25,612 nucleotides of DNA from the NCBI GenBank assembly GCA_003427395.1, contig BFEA01000375.1, forward strand, positions 1,362,098 through 1,387,709, given 5' to 3'. This stretch comes from Chara braunii. Its lineage: Eukaryota; Streptophyta; Charophyceae; Charales; Characeae. The notes under the pieces are model-generated. The model worked only from the letters and a program-made list of their open reading frames with translations, did not search any database and was not told the origin of the DNA. The first letter of the stretch is position 1. Each line of letters opens with the position of its first letter. This document shows, one piece after another, positions 9,347-21,170 of this stretch. The translations under genes and the position numbers were made by a program.

Positions 9347-10842
9347 TGCGATCGTGTGCAACCGGCGAGCAATTTAGTGGCAACGTTCTTGGTGAGAGGT
9401 GGTGGAAGGTAGTGTGTGAGGGAAGAATTACCGCTAGGAAAACAAAAAGATGCGGAGTGGTGAAACAGTTATCGGAAGTTTCAGCCGGCAAGAGTGGATT
9501 TGACCGCTGCATCAACCCTAAGTGGGCTGGTTGACCTGATGGCCTTGTGACCCTTAAGTTACAGCCCTTGCAGTGTGTTCGACCATCGGGGCCGCTGCTT
9601 CGGTTCTCTACGAGCTATTTGATTTTAAGACGGAAAATTTTTGCTGCAGGTCTCACATCAGCGTCGGCGTGGTGCTACGATATTTCGCTGCAGATTGGGG
9701 GTCAATGGTTGACCGGCCAGATATCTTCAATCAAGTTTCATTTAAGTGGGTCCGTTTCGTGCATTTCCCGGTTTAACGTCAGATTCTGTCAGATTCTGTC
9801 AGTTGTCTGTCAGTGTGCAGTTTAGATCGGATTGGTCGTTAGTCATTCTTGGTTTGTTCTGATCCCTCTCTGAGTCAGTTCTAATCTAATAATGGGAATG
9901 CTTTTGACATACCCTGACTTGTTGTGATTGCCTACCTGGTTCTGCAAGTGTCAACCGAAACGGTGTCTGGTTTGCAGTTAGTTTTGGTCTGTCAGTCAGT
10001 CTAGCCAGTTGGCGATCGACATTAGCAGTTAGAAACCTGTTAGCGAAACGGCATGTTCCTTTTTTATCAGAACGCAAAACTGTGCAGCCTGTATTTGCGT
10101 TTTTTGAAATCCGCTCCGGTTCTTTTTCTTTTACTGATTGCATCAATGAAGTATATCTCCCCATTGCTGTGGAATGCCGACAGTCGTGGGAAAGCTCTGC
10201 TGTGAGGCTAATCAGAAAAGAAAGGTTGTGTTTCTGATTCGGCTGTGGGCTCAGTTAAAGTAATTCCTTGACGGTTTTGGCTGTTAAGCGGAGCCTATAA
10301 CCTCTCAGACTGTCTTTGGACATTTGACAGTACCTGCCGTGTTCCCCACACAGTGTAACTCTAATTACTGGGTTCTGGGTGTGAACTGTAATCTGAGTAT
10401 TTTAATTTACAAGTTTTATTTTATTTGTTTCTTTTCTAAGAAATAAATAATTTATTGTGAGAAGACATTTGGTCCTCGAGGTTGGGTCCATGTGCGATTG
10501 GATGTCAGTCACTTTTTGTCAGTCCTTGCGCCTGAAAACAAATCAGTCAAGACTGTCATTGGAAGTACAGCCCTGTTGGTCAGTCTTGGCGTTCACTGCC
10601 ATTCCCGTGAGCCTGTCTTGACTGTTAACTTGTTCGGGTTAGGAATCAGCACCACATTCCATATCCGAGTAGACTAGAAAATGGTCTTCATCCTTTGACC
10701 ATATCCGCATTTATCTTGTTGTTTGAAAACAGCCTTTCGGAATGAGGGGAGGCAGTTCAGTTTGTGCAGGGAATTGCAAGTTGCTTGTCACTGAACTCAA
10801 GAGTGGAGAAGTAGGTAAGGCTGCAAAGGCATCCCGATCGCC
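9347..10842 (+). other. Untranslated leader of the retrotransposon
   Basis: About 1.5 kb lies between the primer binding site and the first gag-like frame. It contains only short frames and CAGTC/TCAGT-rich repeats (for example the AGATTCTGTC tandem at 9781-9800). It is assigned to the element by position only. Confidence 0.4.
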
Positions 10843-12059
10843 GTGGACCAGATGAAGAAGCAAAAGGAAGGAAGGTTGAGGGAGTCGAAGGAAGTGAGGA
10901 GGGAAGAACACACCTTCTGGGCTGGAAGTTTGACTTTGATGGCGGACAGATTGTCCATCATCGAAATTTCCTCCCTTGCAGACTCCTTTGATCGTTTTCT
11001 GGCAGTCGTTAATCTCTGTCTTCTTCCTTCTCCTACTCCCACAACTGCTACTACTCCTACTACACCTGCTACACCTCATTCCAATCCAAGGTCCTCTACT
11101 ACTGCATCATCTCAAGTCAGTAGCCCCAAGAGCAGACCTGCTACACCTCTAACGGTGCAGTCTGTGCACAGCTTGTGGCAGGGCACCATGGGACTTTTGA
11201 GGCTAAAGTGACCGCAGGCCTAGGCCAGCAGAAATCGAGGCGCCCCAAGATAATCCAACCTGACACATTCACTAGGGATAACCCCAAAGTGGATGTAGCA
11301 GATTGGACTGCCTCGATGATATAGTACCTCAAGGAACTCACTTGCCCAGAGGTTACGAAGGTGCAGTCCACTGTCGCCCGTTTGGGAGGGCCTGCACTTC
11401 AATGGGCTACTTCTGAGGTCAATAAGGCTCAGAAAAAGCTGGCCGACTGGGCTGTTACAGTAGGATTGGACCACATATTTAAAGGCCTGGAGGAGAGGAT
11501 CGCCGATTTGGAGAGAGCCGAGAATGCTACCGCATGGCTTGTGAGGATAGGCCAATTAGAGTGGCAGTTATCCCTCTGTGAGCTCTACGCAGTTTGGGAA
11601 AGGCTAACCTCTACACTTGGGTTATCGATGTCAGACCAGGACAAGTTGCAATTGTTTGTCCAGGCTACCCCGGTAACTTATGTACAGGCCCTATTTTCTG
11701 CAGGTCACAAGGATTGGAGAGCAGCCTTGGATCTGGAGGCCAAACTCCAAATCCAGTCCACTTCCCATGCGGAAAGCACCTCCCCTTCTCAGAGTCAGAG
11801 GAAGAGCAAAAGTATGTGGCACACAATGGAGTGTGCGGAAGCCTCTGCAGGACTAGAGAGGATTGACTCCCTTAGCTGGTCAAGGCGCAGGAGGCTTCCC
11901 AGGCCAGGCTTTTCTGACTTTGGCTCAGGAACTGGTAAGTGCCATGAAGGGCACAAGTTAGCTCCAGAGACAAAGGTCCCCTTCTCCTATGGGGTCTGGC
12001 AAACGCCCCTGTGGACCTCAGAAGCAGAATCTTTCCAAGTTTGCCAAATGCCCATCTAA
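10843..12059 (+). pseudogene. Retrotransposon gag polyprotein, decayed
   Basis: Gag proteins assemble the retrotransposon's particle and package its RNA. The first segment (10843-11208, starting at GTG) is charged and then Thr/Pro-rich, ending at TGA 11209. Another frame continues from about 11163 with the retrotransposon-gag pattern: IIQPDTFTRDNPKVDVADW, a stop, then YLKEL, PALQWA, and W and L spacing as in the gag core, running to TAA at 12057. The stop at 11322-11324 is a TAG exactly where the sense codon CAG would fit. Near 11930-12050 gag-like sequence moves to a second frame (LQRQRSPSP, KFAKCP), showing another frameshift. No CCHC zinc knuckle, protease or reverse transcriptase follows. 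It lies about 1.5 kb after the primer binding site at 9336, so it belongs to the element with the LTR at 8362. The gag identity is from pattern recognition, not a search. Confidence 0.6.
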
Positions 12060-12669
12060 CCCCATGGATCCTTCCTCCGGAGTCAAATCTGTTTGTGACT
12101 GAACTCTTTACTCAGATAGACCTACCCTACACATGACTTTGTCACTAGAGTTATTGCTGAATATGGTCAGGCTTAGCCCGATATACAGATCTTGTCAGAT
12201 CGTACCCTATTCTCGGGAAGAATCTGCATATCACACTTGCAAATTCACAGATCAGCGGTTGAGGCGTGTAACCGATATCCAGTCCCAAAGAAATTAGTCA
12301 GATTTTCAGGATTAATGGGTTATAGCAAAGTTTGTTACTAGACTGACAACCGCGCATTCAACTAGATGGCCCATGCTGTTAATCTAAACATCGATCATCT
12401 GATTTTCAGGATGTTGTTAGCTATCTATAAGCTGATTACCAGGCTAATACCCTTGCATTCAGCTAGCCAATACTCGTTGATAATCTGAGCTACAACCCGT
12501 GGATTTTCAGAAGCTGATTGGTTGCCTAGAAGTTGATTACCTGCCCCTCTCCTCTACCCCTGTTGTCGTGCTCTCATAGACCAATGTGGAGAAACATTTC
12601 CATTGTCCATAGCCTCCCTACTCCACTTTCATTACTGTTCCCTCATCCTTCCTCCTCCTTGAGCCCTAC
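12060..12669. other. Unclassified DNA containing a 100-bp tandem repeat
   Basis: No pol sequence follows gag. GATTTTCAGG recurs at 12301, 12401 and 12502, marking about 100-bp imperfect tandem units that share ACTAGATGGCC/GCTAGCC and TGATTACC words. From 12580 to 12669 nothing is recognised. Confidence 0.6.
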
Positions 12670-13741
12670 TGTTGTGTTATGTACACCATTGAACTTCAAT
12701 CCGCAATGAATTCAGAAGTTCCTATTCACACATGCAATTGCAGAGTAGACCCGAAGTAGGCAAATCCGCACAAAACCGTAGACAAGATATGCACATCGGA
12801 AGCTCAAAATACACAAGAGAATTGAAAAACGAATTTCAATTCTACAATCCCCTGACCTCCTCCAATCAATCCAGAGTACTTGTTCCAAGAATCACACCCG
12901 CATTTAAAACAACCCCGAATCACACCCGCATTTAAAACAACCCCGAACAACCAAAAACAAGTGTTCAACAAAGTATGCAGGAGTCTTCTCCTTCCTCCTC
13001 CCCTGGCTATGGCTGCTGTAGCGGCAGTAACCGCACAGCCGTCACAACTTGCCCATCTGAACCAGCAACCCCAATGATAGCAGCGCCAGCTCAGTGCCCG
13101 CGTGGAAGTGCAGTGCTGGAAGTCCTGATGAAGAAGGAGACAACCGATCCAGCACTTTGAAGAAGATGAAGTTCCTCATGAGGAGGAACAGCAGATATGG
13201 CTGCCAAGTGGAAAATGGCAGCACCCAAACCCAACAACACAGTCCTGTGGAAGCTGTCATGCAGAGCTGCGAAATAGCAGCAGTGCGATCTTCAACTTTG
13301 TTTCCCAACCCCAGCCATGGCTGGGCTTCGAGGAAGAAGATGACCTCGTCCATAATAGAGCAGCAGTGCTCCAACAACGGATGGGCAGAGTTTCCCCAGC
13401 CAACGAAAATGTGAAAAGACCCCAAACCAATGTCCTACCCGCTACTTCTGCCCACGGACTAGACCTTGACGGACTCCCAAGATAGCAGACCAAGGCTCAT
13501 CTGGATCTACCCAGAAACTAGGTAAAAGGGGACCCAAACCCCTGGCAAAGCAAAAGGAAAAGGCCGAATGGCCTAAGACTGCCACATAGGGACTACTTGT
13601 CCAATAGGTCTCAAAACTAACAAACAAAACATACGACTTACAGGTCACGGGATCAAGTCCAGCAAGGCTCAAAACAAGAAAACAAACTACGAATCCAAAC
13701 ACTTAGTTTACAGCCCCACGGGTAAGCTGCGATTTATTGCA
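12670..13741 (-). mobile_element. Complete LTR, inverted relative to 8362-9333 (copy 2)
   Basis: Read on the minus strand this runs from TGCAATAAATCGCAG (13741) to ATAACACAACA (12670), about 1072 bp with TG...CA ends. It is the most complete LTR in the window and carries no internal insertion. It includes a 26-base direct duplication around CACACCCGCATTTAAAACAA (12892 and 12918). On the minus strand it is preceded by a polypurine tract, so it is a 3' LTR. The outer bases at 12669 and below do not contain a primer binding site. Open frames of 60-127 codons inside it (for example 12975-13160 and 13042-13425) are LTR sequence, not genes. Confidence 0.85.
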
Positions 13742-13754
13742 TTCTTACCCTCCT
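13742..13754 (-). promoter_or_regulatory. Polypurine tract
   Basis: The minus strand reads AGGAGGGTAAGAA directly before the LTR start TGCAAT. The same purine tract (AGGAGGGTAGGAA, 23128-23140) precedes the third LTR. It is the expected plus-strand primer for reverse transcription. Confidence 0.7.
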
Positions 13755-14611
13755 GGGGAGCGAGGAACCACGAGCTACATAACCAACTACCAGGCAGATT
13801 GGCGGAGAGTTATTAGCTAGAGGGTCACTAAACGTCCATAGTGGTGGAGAGCTCAAAGACATCAGAATCTCAGAGGGTTATGGTGAGATTATCAGATTAG
13901 ATTGATTAGTTGAGGGAACGGTTACGGGGACTTACCTTTCGCTATGGTTGACTGCTGGGAGCATCCCCAAGGTTGGCGCCACTTCAAGAAGACCCTTTTA
14001 GGGTTGCACTGGACAGAGACTGCATCCAAGAGTGTGGTTTTGAGGTTGCTGGTAAATGATAAAAAAGTAGGGACTGTGTTGTTCTTTGTACATTCAGTTT
14101 GACCAGCAGGATGACCCAGAACTCAGTCGTGCCACCAGGAGGACTGAACGAGAGACGTTGAGCTGAACGGGGTTTTGTTTCAATGACAGCGGAGGGGAGA
14201 TTCACTGTACAATGTACATTGAATCGTTGTTGCTACTTGATGGTTCATTCATTCTTTGATTATAATTGATGTATACGAGAAGGAGAGTTTGAACGTTATG
14301 ACGAGGTAGCAGGATGGAGGGAGATGACATTTGGAGTATTGTGTTCTTCTTCTTTCTTCTCCTTTCTTCTTCTACTTCACTCAATCTCGTATCTTTCACG
14401 CTGGCTCTGTGATGCAAGGCATTCTCTCAAATTTCAGTTTTGTATCACAATTGAAGGGTTACGAAAACAAAAAAAGGAGCACAACACTGAGATGCGAGTG
14501 CTTTTATTGAATCGACCTTTCTTGAATACCTGTATGATTGACAGGAGGAATTTGATGTGAACGACTATCTGCAGACAGTAAGGTAGAGGAGTAACAAAAA
14601 GAGGACACATC
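13755..14611. other. Unclassified DNA
   Basis: The first 20 or so bases still match the retrotransposon internal end seen at 23141-23160 (CTGGGGAGCGAGGA). After that no pol coding sequence is recognised on the minus strand and no host gene is supported. Short AT-rich frames at 14202-14560 lack domains. Confidence 0.45.
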
Positions 14612-16065
14612 AATGGAGGCCCTGGAGGAGGATGACAAGAAGGTGGAGGTCAAGTGCCGTATACCGCCAATACTTTTATAGACAGAATCTTCTGGACCTG
14701 ACAGGCTGTGCCTAACCCTATGAACTTGTCAAGTCGTCAGATAATTCGACAAGCACATATGCTGAAGGAAATGACAGCAACAGGCTGTGCCTAACCCTAT
14801 GAACTTGTCATTTCGTCAGATAATTCGACAAGCACATATGCTGAAGGAAATGACAGCGATAAAGTGTGTTACACACAAACTGAAACAGCCTTCTTATCTT
14901 CTTCACTGCCAATCCTTTAAAGGCGAGGATGGTTTGTCCTCAAGTTCCTCAACCAATTGTCTGCCAAGATGTTCTAACATACGAGCGCTAGAACAGCTGG
15001 CCAATCTGGCCTGGAATCAGGGCCATACCTAACTTTGCACTGCGTGAACGTGACGGACATGGAGGCCCTGGAGGAGGACGACAAGATCATGGAAGTCGAA
15101 TGCAATACGCTTCCAATCCTTACTTTCTGAATCTACAGGTCTTTGCATGCTGTGTCTAACCCTATAAATCTTCATTTGATCACAGAGTTGAAGGAGATTG
15201 CTGAAGGAAGTCACAGGGATGAAGTATGTGTTGTACATAAACCATACGTGCAAGTGCATGCCATGTGGGCAATCGTACATGTTCTGCGCACGAGGCCACT
15301 GGTCCCATGCGGCAGACGGGCACGTACGGCGCACAAGCATGGAACGTGGAGGCCGAATGCAACACACTTTCAATCCTTGCTTGCTGAATCTACAGGCCTT
15401 TGCTTGCTGTGTCTAACCCCATAAATCATCATTTCATCACAGAGCTCAAAAAGCTTGCTGAAGGAAGTCACAGGGATATAGTCTGTGTTGTAGACAAACC
15501 ATACATGCAAGCACACGAGATCCGCGCGGTGGATGTGGGCACGTACAGTGCATGAGCATGCGGAAAATAAAACAGCTGGGAGAGTAATGTCGCCACCGAA
15601 TCATCAAGACAGATGTATCAGAGACCTGTTTGAGGCTACTTCTGATGTTCAACAGGATCTCTTCCTTAGGTAGGAACACCCTTCTGCATGTGTGAAAACA
15701 GCAACAACAACAAAGAAAAAAAACTGAAATTGTTGCTGGTGCGGCCCACGGCCAGGTTCCGCACGGCACACTGCACTGAACGGCCGTGCGGCTTGTGTGG
15801 CTGCAAGTATTACACAAACTGATGTGTTGAAGGAGGCTGGCTACTTCAATTTATGCCAGGAAGTTGGCAGATGTCGAAGCGGCCAATGATACTGCCTTCT
15901 TGTCTTCCGCACCCAGCCAATTCCATAAAAGGCTGGCACGCTTTGTCCTCAACAAACAAGAGGTTCTGACAAACGAGCCCTCGCACTACACAAAGTGGAA
16001 CAGCCGGGGGATCTAGTCTGGAGCCTGGCCCCATACCCAACCGTGCTAATAGAATGCTTTAGGTC
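14612..16065 (+). repeat. Nested imperfect segmental duplications
   Basis: ATGGAGGCCCTGGAGGAGGA occurs at 14612 and 15058. ATCTACAGG[CT]CTTTGC...TGTCTAACCC...GAAGGAAGTCACAGGGAT occurs in the 15120-15220 and 15375-15475 parts. The stretch 14880-15040 resembles 15890-16055 (CTTTGTCCTCAA, ACGAGC, CTGGA..CAGGGCCATACC/GCCTGGCCCCATACCC). Within the first unit is a near-identical 79-bp tandem pair (14701-14779 and 14780-14858). Comparing copies, stops and frameshifts fall independently, so no reading frame is conserved and the 60-120-codon frames here are not supported as genes. Confidence 0.7.
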
Positions 16066-17652
16066 TTGAACCTCGTGCCCAAATAATGTTGGTTGAACTA
16101 GTGGATGACATGTGAAGAATATGGTTCCGCATTGCCCCAGAACGAATAAGGGGATGTGCAACCAAGTATTCTGTTTTTTTTTTGTTTTTTTTTTTTGAGA
16201 ATTCACATTACCTTTCCAATGAAAGAGAGGAGGCTGAAAATGTTCACATTCTGGGGCAATTACCCAGCTCCGGCTTGGCTGGAAACTGGGCCCAGCGCCT
16301 CGTCACTTACCCTTTTGTCCAATGTTTCGTCCATCGCGAACAACACTTCGAAACAAAAGGGAATTTATAACTGGAGAATGGAACTGCGAAGGACAAAAAC
16401 TCCTAAAAGGTTCAAACTTCAAATAGCGCCAAGTCATCGTTTTCACCATGTCTGAGTTCTGGACATCTGAGGATACCAAAGTTTCCTGGATGCGGAAAAG
16501 CTTCAGAGCTTCTAAGGTGTGCACCTTATCCTCCTTCATCCAATGCCCGAAGGAGGTCCGAGGTTCCAAGATGGGTTTCCCACCACCACACACCCCATGG
16601 GTACACCTCCACTCTTCCCTTCCTTACCTTGTTAAGCGTCCAAAGGTGCAAGTTCTACCACAACTCTTTTAGATATTGAAAATCAACCCCTCATGTTTGC
16701 TCCCTCAACTTCTGTACGAGCGCTGTAACTCAGAAGAACTTCAAATCTTATGCTTTCCCCGAACCAGTATTGATCCCACCTCCACCTGAAGCTCTACCAC
16801 TGCTTCCAATAGCGTCACGACCGGCAACCACCTAGGTGGTTAACTCCAATCTCTGCAAGCTGCGGATATAGACCATCTCAACAAAATATTAATTGCCCTC
16901 CGTGTGACCATAATTGTCCTCCGTGTGACCATACTCCATGACCAACCCTCGGTCTGAGATCTTGGCATCGTAGAATTCACAGGACGGCCTATGGATTTCT
17001 ATGTCGATCAAGGCCTTATCTAAGGAACGGTCCAGTGTTACTGGTTTAAATTCTGATTGATAAAATGATTTAGAGGGGGCGTGGAGTGGCTGTGGATCGT
17101 GATATTGATCACAGGTCTCACGATTCTTCGGTTTTTGGTGAGTCCTGTGATCTAGCTAATTCTAACACTTCGTCCTATGTGAGATGTCCCAGAAAGTGTG
17201 TACTGGAGTAAACAAACACATTCATGCAGCTCATCGGCCACCTTTGCTGAAAAACTCCGTCGTGGTCTAGTTCTTGTGTTTGTGATGTTCTCTGCGAGAT
17301 AAGGAAATCAAATGTCACACTGATTTACATCCACGACTACCTTGGAGAATTGTACGTCTTCAATGGTGGTAGAACTGCTCAGTGGGTAAGCAGGTGCACT
17401 GCACAGCATTTATTATTATGGCTGGATTGGTAATGGCCACAGTGTGTTTGCAACTTCCCAGGCTTTCTTTTCGGTGATAAGCGCAGCTTTATGATATCAT
17501 AGATATTTTGCATTTGTATGGTGGTTGATGGCTTGTTTGACATGTTAAGTTGCTGGGACGTCGCTCGAAACTCCTCGATGATACCCATTGTTCCTGGTGA
17601 TCCAGGCCTTGACAGCACTGGCTACTGAGAAGGGGAGAGGCAGAACAGAGAT
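16066..17652. other. Unclassified DNA
   Basis: A T-rich run lies at 16170-16196, and a 21-bp tandem pair (AATTGCCCTCCGTGTGACCAT) at 16891-16932. No gene is recognised. A 79-codon minus-strand frame at 17379-17618 has an ordinary amino-acid mix but no motif that I can name. Confidence 0.4.
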
Positions 17653-17835
17653 ATGGACGAATGTGAGGAAGAATGGGCCTCCGCAGTACGGGAGACCAAG
17701 GAAGACATTGAACGAGTAGCCAAGAAACAGGGGCTGAAGAAAACTGGCTTGGTCTCGAAAGTGCGCAGGCGGATTAAAATGCTACAAACACAGGTCCGAC
17801 AGCTGGAGAGGGTGGTTCAAGAAGCTGAGAGGCAA
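17653..17835 (+). CDS. Candidate exon 1, SYP5/syntaxin-8-like Qc-SNARE N-terminus
   Basis: Qc-SNAREs of this group act in membrane fusion at the prevacuolar compartment and vacuole or late endosome. The 61-codon exon starts at ATG 17653 and encodes a strongly charged helical segment. The N-terminal pattern W8-x2-A11-x2-E14 with a following acidic/Ile stretch, then a basic RRR (38-40) with I41 and a heptad-like leucine/valine helix (LQTQVRQLERVV), follows the layout I recall for plant SYP5 and animal syntaxin 8 N-terminal domains. After QEAERQ the frame turns into a pyrimidine-rich stretch, as expected for an intron. A donor at 17836 (CAA|GTTTGT) keeps phase with the second exon; AG|GCAAGT at 17831 is an alternative GC donor but is out of phase with it. 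The identification is inference from memory of the family and could be chance. Confidence 0.4.
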
Positions 17836-19788
17836 GTTTGTTTCGAGTCTTGCGTGCTGCTGATTCTGTTTCTTTCCTCCTTCCCTTTTCACTTTTCTCA
17901 CCTCTTTCTTTATTGATTTCCTCTCTTCGAGAGGCTGACAACCGAATTATTTTGGAGGCTTTCTCCCTGCTGATTCATTCATCTTCCTTCTTGCTCTTGC
18001 CACTCTTTTCTCTCTCTCTCTGTCGTCCTTTGGAGTTTGTCTGTCTTGTTGAGTTCCTGGAAAGCTAATCGTTGTGTAATTGGCTTGAACTGCTCAACGA
18101 AAGCCTTTAGTTGTGCCCCGGATATCTGATAGCCCTGTTGTCTAAAGTTCTCCTCAGCTATGTCAGGTGGTGACTAGATACTACAAAACTACTCAGCCTT
18201 GAGTCCTCGTTTTAGGTTTCATTATGTGATGCATCTGTTTTGTTGAATTCTTTGCAGGACACCAGGTTCTTGTCATGCCTCAGCCCTGTTGGTGTAGTGT
18301 TGCATGTCTGGACAGCCCTGAATCCCAAAATTGATGCATCTGTTTTCTTCAGTTGTTTGTATGACACCAGGCTGTTGTCATTCTTCACTCCTGTTGGCGT
18401 GCTCTTGCATGTCTGGACAGTGACACACATGCCAAAAAATGGAAAACAAATGAACAATTCAGTGAACCTTATTTTGCCGAATTGAGAATTCTAGGCTTGC
18501 TAAACTTGCCAGCCTGAAAGGTTGGACTTATCAGGTCACTGTGACTCGGATCAATGTGTGGATAAGTTTTGCACCAAATTCTCTTGTGGGCAGTGATCAC
18601 AAATATTTCTCTGATTTTCTGTCTTTTCCCTGGCACAGTAGAACCTTCCATAGATTCCTGATTTCATTCGAATAATTTTGATTGTCAACATGAGGTTACA
18701 GTTTGCTCCCTTGGTACTGCGTTCTTTACCTGCTTGTACACTGCCGTGATTTTGGCTGGCGGGGTCGAACTGGCAGTCTAATGCTGTGAACTTACAACGA
18801 TGCTCTTGATAGACCTTCGCTCATCCGCATACCTTCAACCACCAGTACGAGATTGGTAATTCTCTCCTGCAGTGCAAAATGAATTCCCATCAAGTACATA
18901 TCAAGCCGGCTGTAGGCAGGGAGGGTTGGTTCAAATACTGGTGGTTGAACACGTAAGCGAAAACATCAAAGTCTCACCTCAGCACATCAACATGTGAATC
19001 ACACAAAAGGAGATTTAAGAGGAGGATAATATGAAGGTTGATGTGGTTCAAACTTCAAAACCCACTCCTCGCTACTTTACCCTGGCGCCTGATGTACACC
19101 AGCTCTTGACAATTCCAGCAAGGAGTATGGTGGGTGTTACTCTTTCAAGAGAAGATCACAGCCTGGAATGTGCCGAAGGTGCATGCTGGCTGCCATTGTC
19201 AAGCACACACTGTACCACCTCTCTCTGTCTATGTATGTGTGCATCCATGCACTCACACATGTCTCTGTTCCTCAGTCTGGGCATCTATGTGTCTTTGTCT
19301 ATCCGTTCGGTGTTCTTTCATCCCTTCGCTGTCCCTCCCTTTATCCTTCCGTCCCTTCACTCGTCCGAATACCACTTTCATCGGCGAACAGCCGAACCCT
19401 TGGAACCTCGACCTTCCACTATTACTGATGGAGTAAGACTATGCCTTATCTGTCCGGTCATCCCTCCATCCCTCTGTCCATCCCTAAACCATCTCTCTAT
19501 CCACCTGTTCATTCATCCATTCTTTGTTCATGGATTCCTCTGTCAGCCAATCTGTTCCTCCATTTCTCCGTCGGTCTGTCCGTGTGTTGTTGTTGAAAAT
19601 ATTGGCCATGGATGCTCCCTCAAAGCACTGCTAGCTAATATGTTTGGCCAGCCCAATTTTCCTCCCTGACAATTGAATGTTGCAAACAGGTGAGTGCTCT
19701 GCAAACTGGATGATGAGTGGGGAATTACAAGTAAACGAGAATGGTATGGACGTTTCCGAACGACATGGTGTCAGAGTGGATGACCTAG
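17836..19788 (+). other. Candidate 1.95-kb intron with repeats
   Basis: This lies between the two candidate SNARE exons. It starts GTTTGT and ends GACCTAG. It holds a 105-bp tandem pair (18228-18332 and 18333-18421, marked by GATGCATCTGTTTT and CATGTCTGGACAG) and a low-complexity CTGT/CATC-rich stretch (about 19190-19590). The 212-codon frame at 19031-19669 runs through that stretch, is rich in Ser, Pro, Cys and His, and is probably a composition artefact. Confidence 0.35.
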
Positions 19789-19926
19789 AACTGGGCAATA
19801 ACTAAAATGGATTCTGAAGATATTGAGAGGAGAAGGAAGTGGAATGCACTTGGTGAAGAATTAGACTGCCTCGGCAGCACGGTCCCCAATGAAGTGGACA
19901 AGGCCAGAGCTGACGTAGACAATTAA
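19789..19926 (+). CDS. Candidate exon 2 of the SNARE-like gene
   Basis: After an acceptor-like GACCTAG (19782-19788) the frame reads NWAITK then MDSEDIERRRKWNALGEELD and continues to TAA at 19926 (45 codons). The ITK...E..RR..WNALGEEL pattern resembles the segment that follows the first helices in syntaxin 8 and SYP5 proteins, where a conserved RR-containing stretch begins the next helix. Phase 0 matches the donor at 17836. If the gene is real, translation should not stop here; a donor such as GAC|GTAGAC near 19917 could carry it on, but I find no SNARE motif or transmembrane segment between 19927 and 20706, and transposon DNA begins at 20707. It is therefore truncated, or its remaining exons lie outside the window. 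Confidence 0.35.
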   Translation, partial: NWAITKMDSEDIERRRKWNALGEELDCLGSTVPNEVDKARADVDN

Positions 19927-20706
19927 TTCAATTTGAGAAACAGAGAATGGTTATGATCCGGGTGACTGGGTAGCGTTGGGTGTTTGGAACTTGTGTCCGT
20001 GTGTCTGTCTGGCAACGTGGTCCTGCCGTGTCCACAGCCTGGATTGTTACCCGATCTTAAGATTTTGAGACCGCGTTTCAATCCGAGCTGTTGCCCAAGT
20101 CAGACTGGCTTAACGGCCTGCCTAGACGTAGGTTCCACATAGGTGCAACTGGTTTTTCCCAGGTCTCCACCGCCATGCACCAGCCGCCCGCCGCATGAAG
20201 TCCGCCATGTGCCTGCTTCCTACGGCTCAAAGTCTGCCACCGTGCTAGTCGTTTGTAACCATAGCCCCACATGGGAAAATGCAAAGCGACGTGTTAGCGG
20301 TTGTGGTAGAATCTGAACAGAAATGCTGTGCTGTAGTTGAAAACAGGACAAGCCTTTGTCAATAGGAGAAAACTATAGGAAATGAATTGTTGAGAGAGTG
20401 TCTCTGGGTCCTGGAGGGAAGAACTGTGTACTTAGTGGTGGAAAAACGAACCAGACGGGTGCGCTCCAAAATAGGAGGAACTAGTGAAAAGAAGAAGGAA
20501 AAATGACTGTGATTGATGCATTATTCATGTAATCTGTAGTGCCTCGCTCTCGCTGCTGTTAGAAAAAAGCATCCATGTACTTGATGGTGGAAAAGGAACC
20601 GGATGACTGCTCCCCAGACTGAGACGATCCTTGTGTTTGTCCGAAAAGGAGAAAGGAAGTGTTTTTATTCGTACGGTATTTGTAAGCTCTATTAGTTCGC
20701 TCTTGG
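19927..20706. other. Unclassified DNA between the SNARE-like exons and the LTR
   Basis: I looked for a SNARE motif, a C-terminal hydrophobic anchor and splice pairs here and saw none. Two related segments (TCCTGGAGGGAAG...GGTGGAAAAACGAACC near 20410-20450 and TTGATGGTGGAAAAGGAACC near 20580-20600) suggest a small duplication. Confidence 0.4.
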
Positions 20707-21170
20707 TGTTGTGTTATATAACTGATTGAGATGCTATACCCAATACACTCGACGTGTTCCCACAAACACATGCAATTATGAAGTAGACTTGAAGAAGACA
20801 AATCCGCACCAAACCGGAGGGAGATAGACAGCGAAGCTCAAATACAAAAAAATAGAATTGAAGTAGAACTTTAATTCTTATTCCCCCTTCTCCAATCAAT
20901 CAGATTATAATTCCTCCAGATATCATGTTTCAACTGCTGCAAAAAACAATTAAAACAGTTTTCAACAAAGTACATGGAGACTTCTTCCTCCAGTACCCCT
21001 GCTCAGCCCGTAGCTATGGCAGGCTGTTCAGCAAACAGCGAAAAGCCTTCGGATCGTTCAGTCCACCGTCATCACCTCTCACTCCCAAGCGCCAGCCAGG
21101 AATCGCACCAAAATCCTTTTCACAGGTTCAGCGCCCAACAAGGAGGGCAGTGCCACCTTTACTGACTAAT

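Noticed and set aside
14787-15032. 81-codon frame in the duplicated region
   Set aside because: The homologous segment near 15890-16055 does not keep this frame.
19031-19669. 212-codon plus-strand frame
   Set aside because: Most of it is degenerate CTGT/CATC low-complexity sequence with a Ser/Pro/Cys/His-rich translation, and it overlaps a candidate intron. The first 30 or so codons look more ordinary, but no domain is visible.
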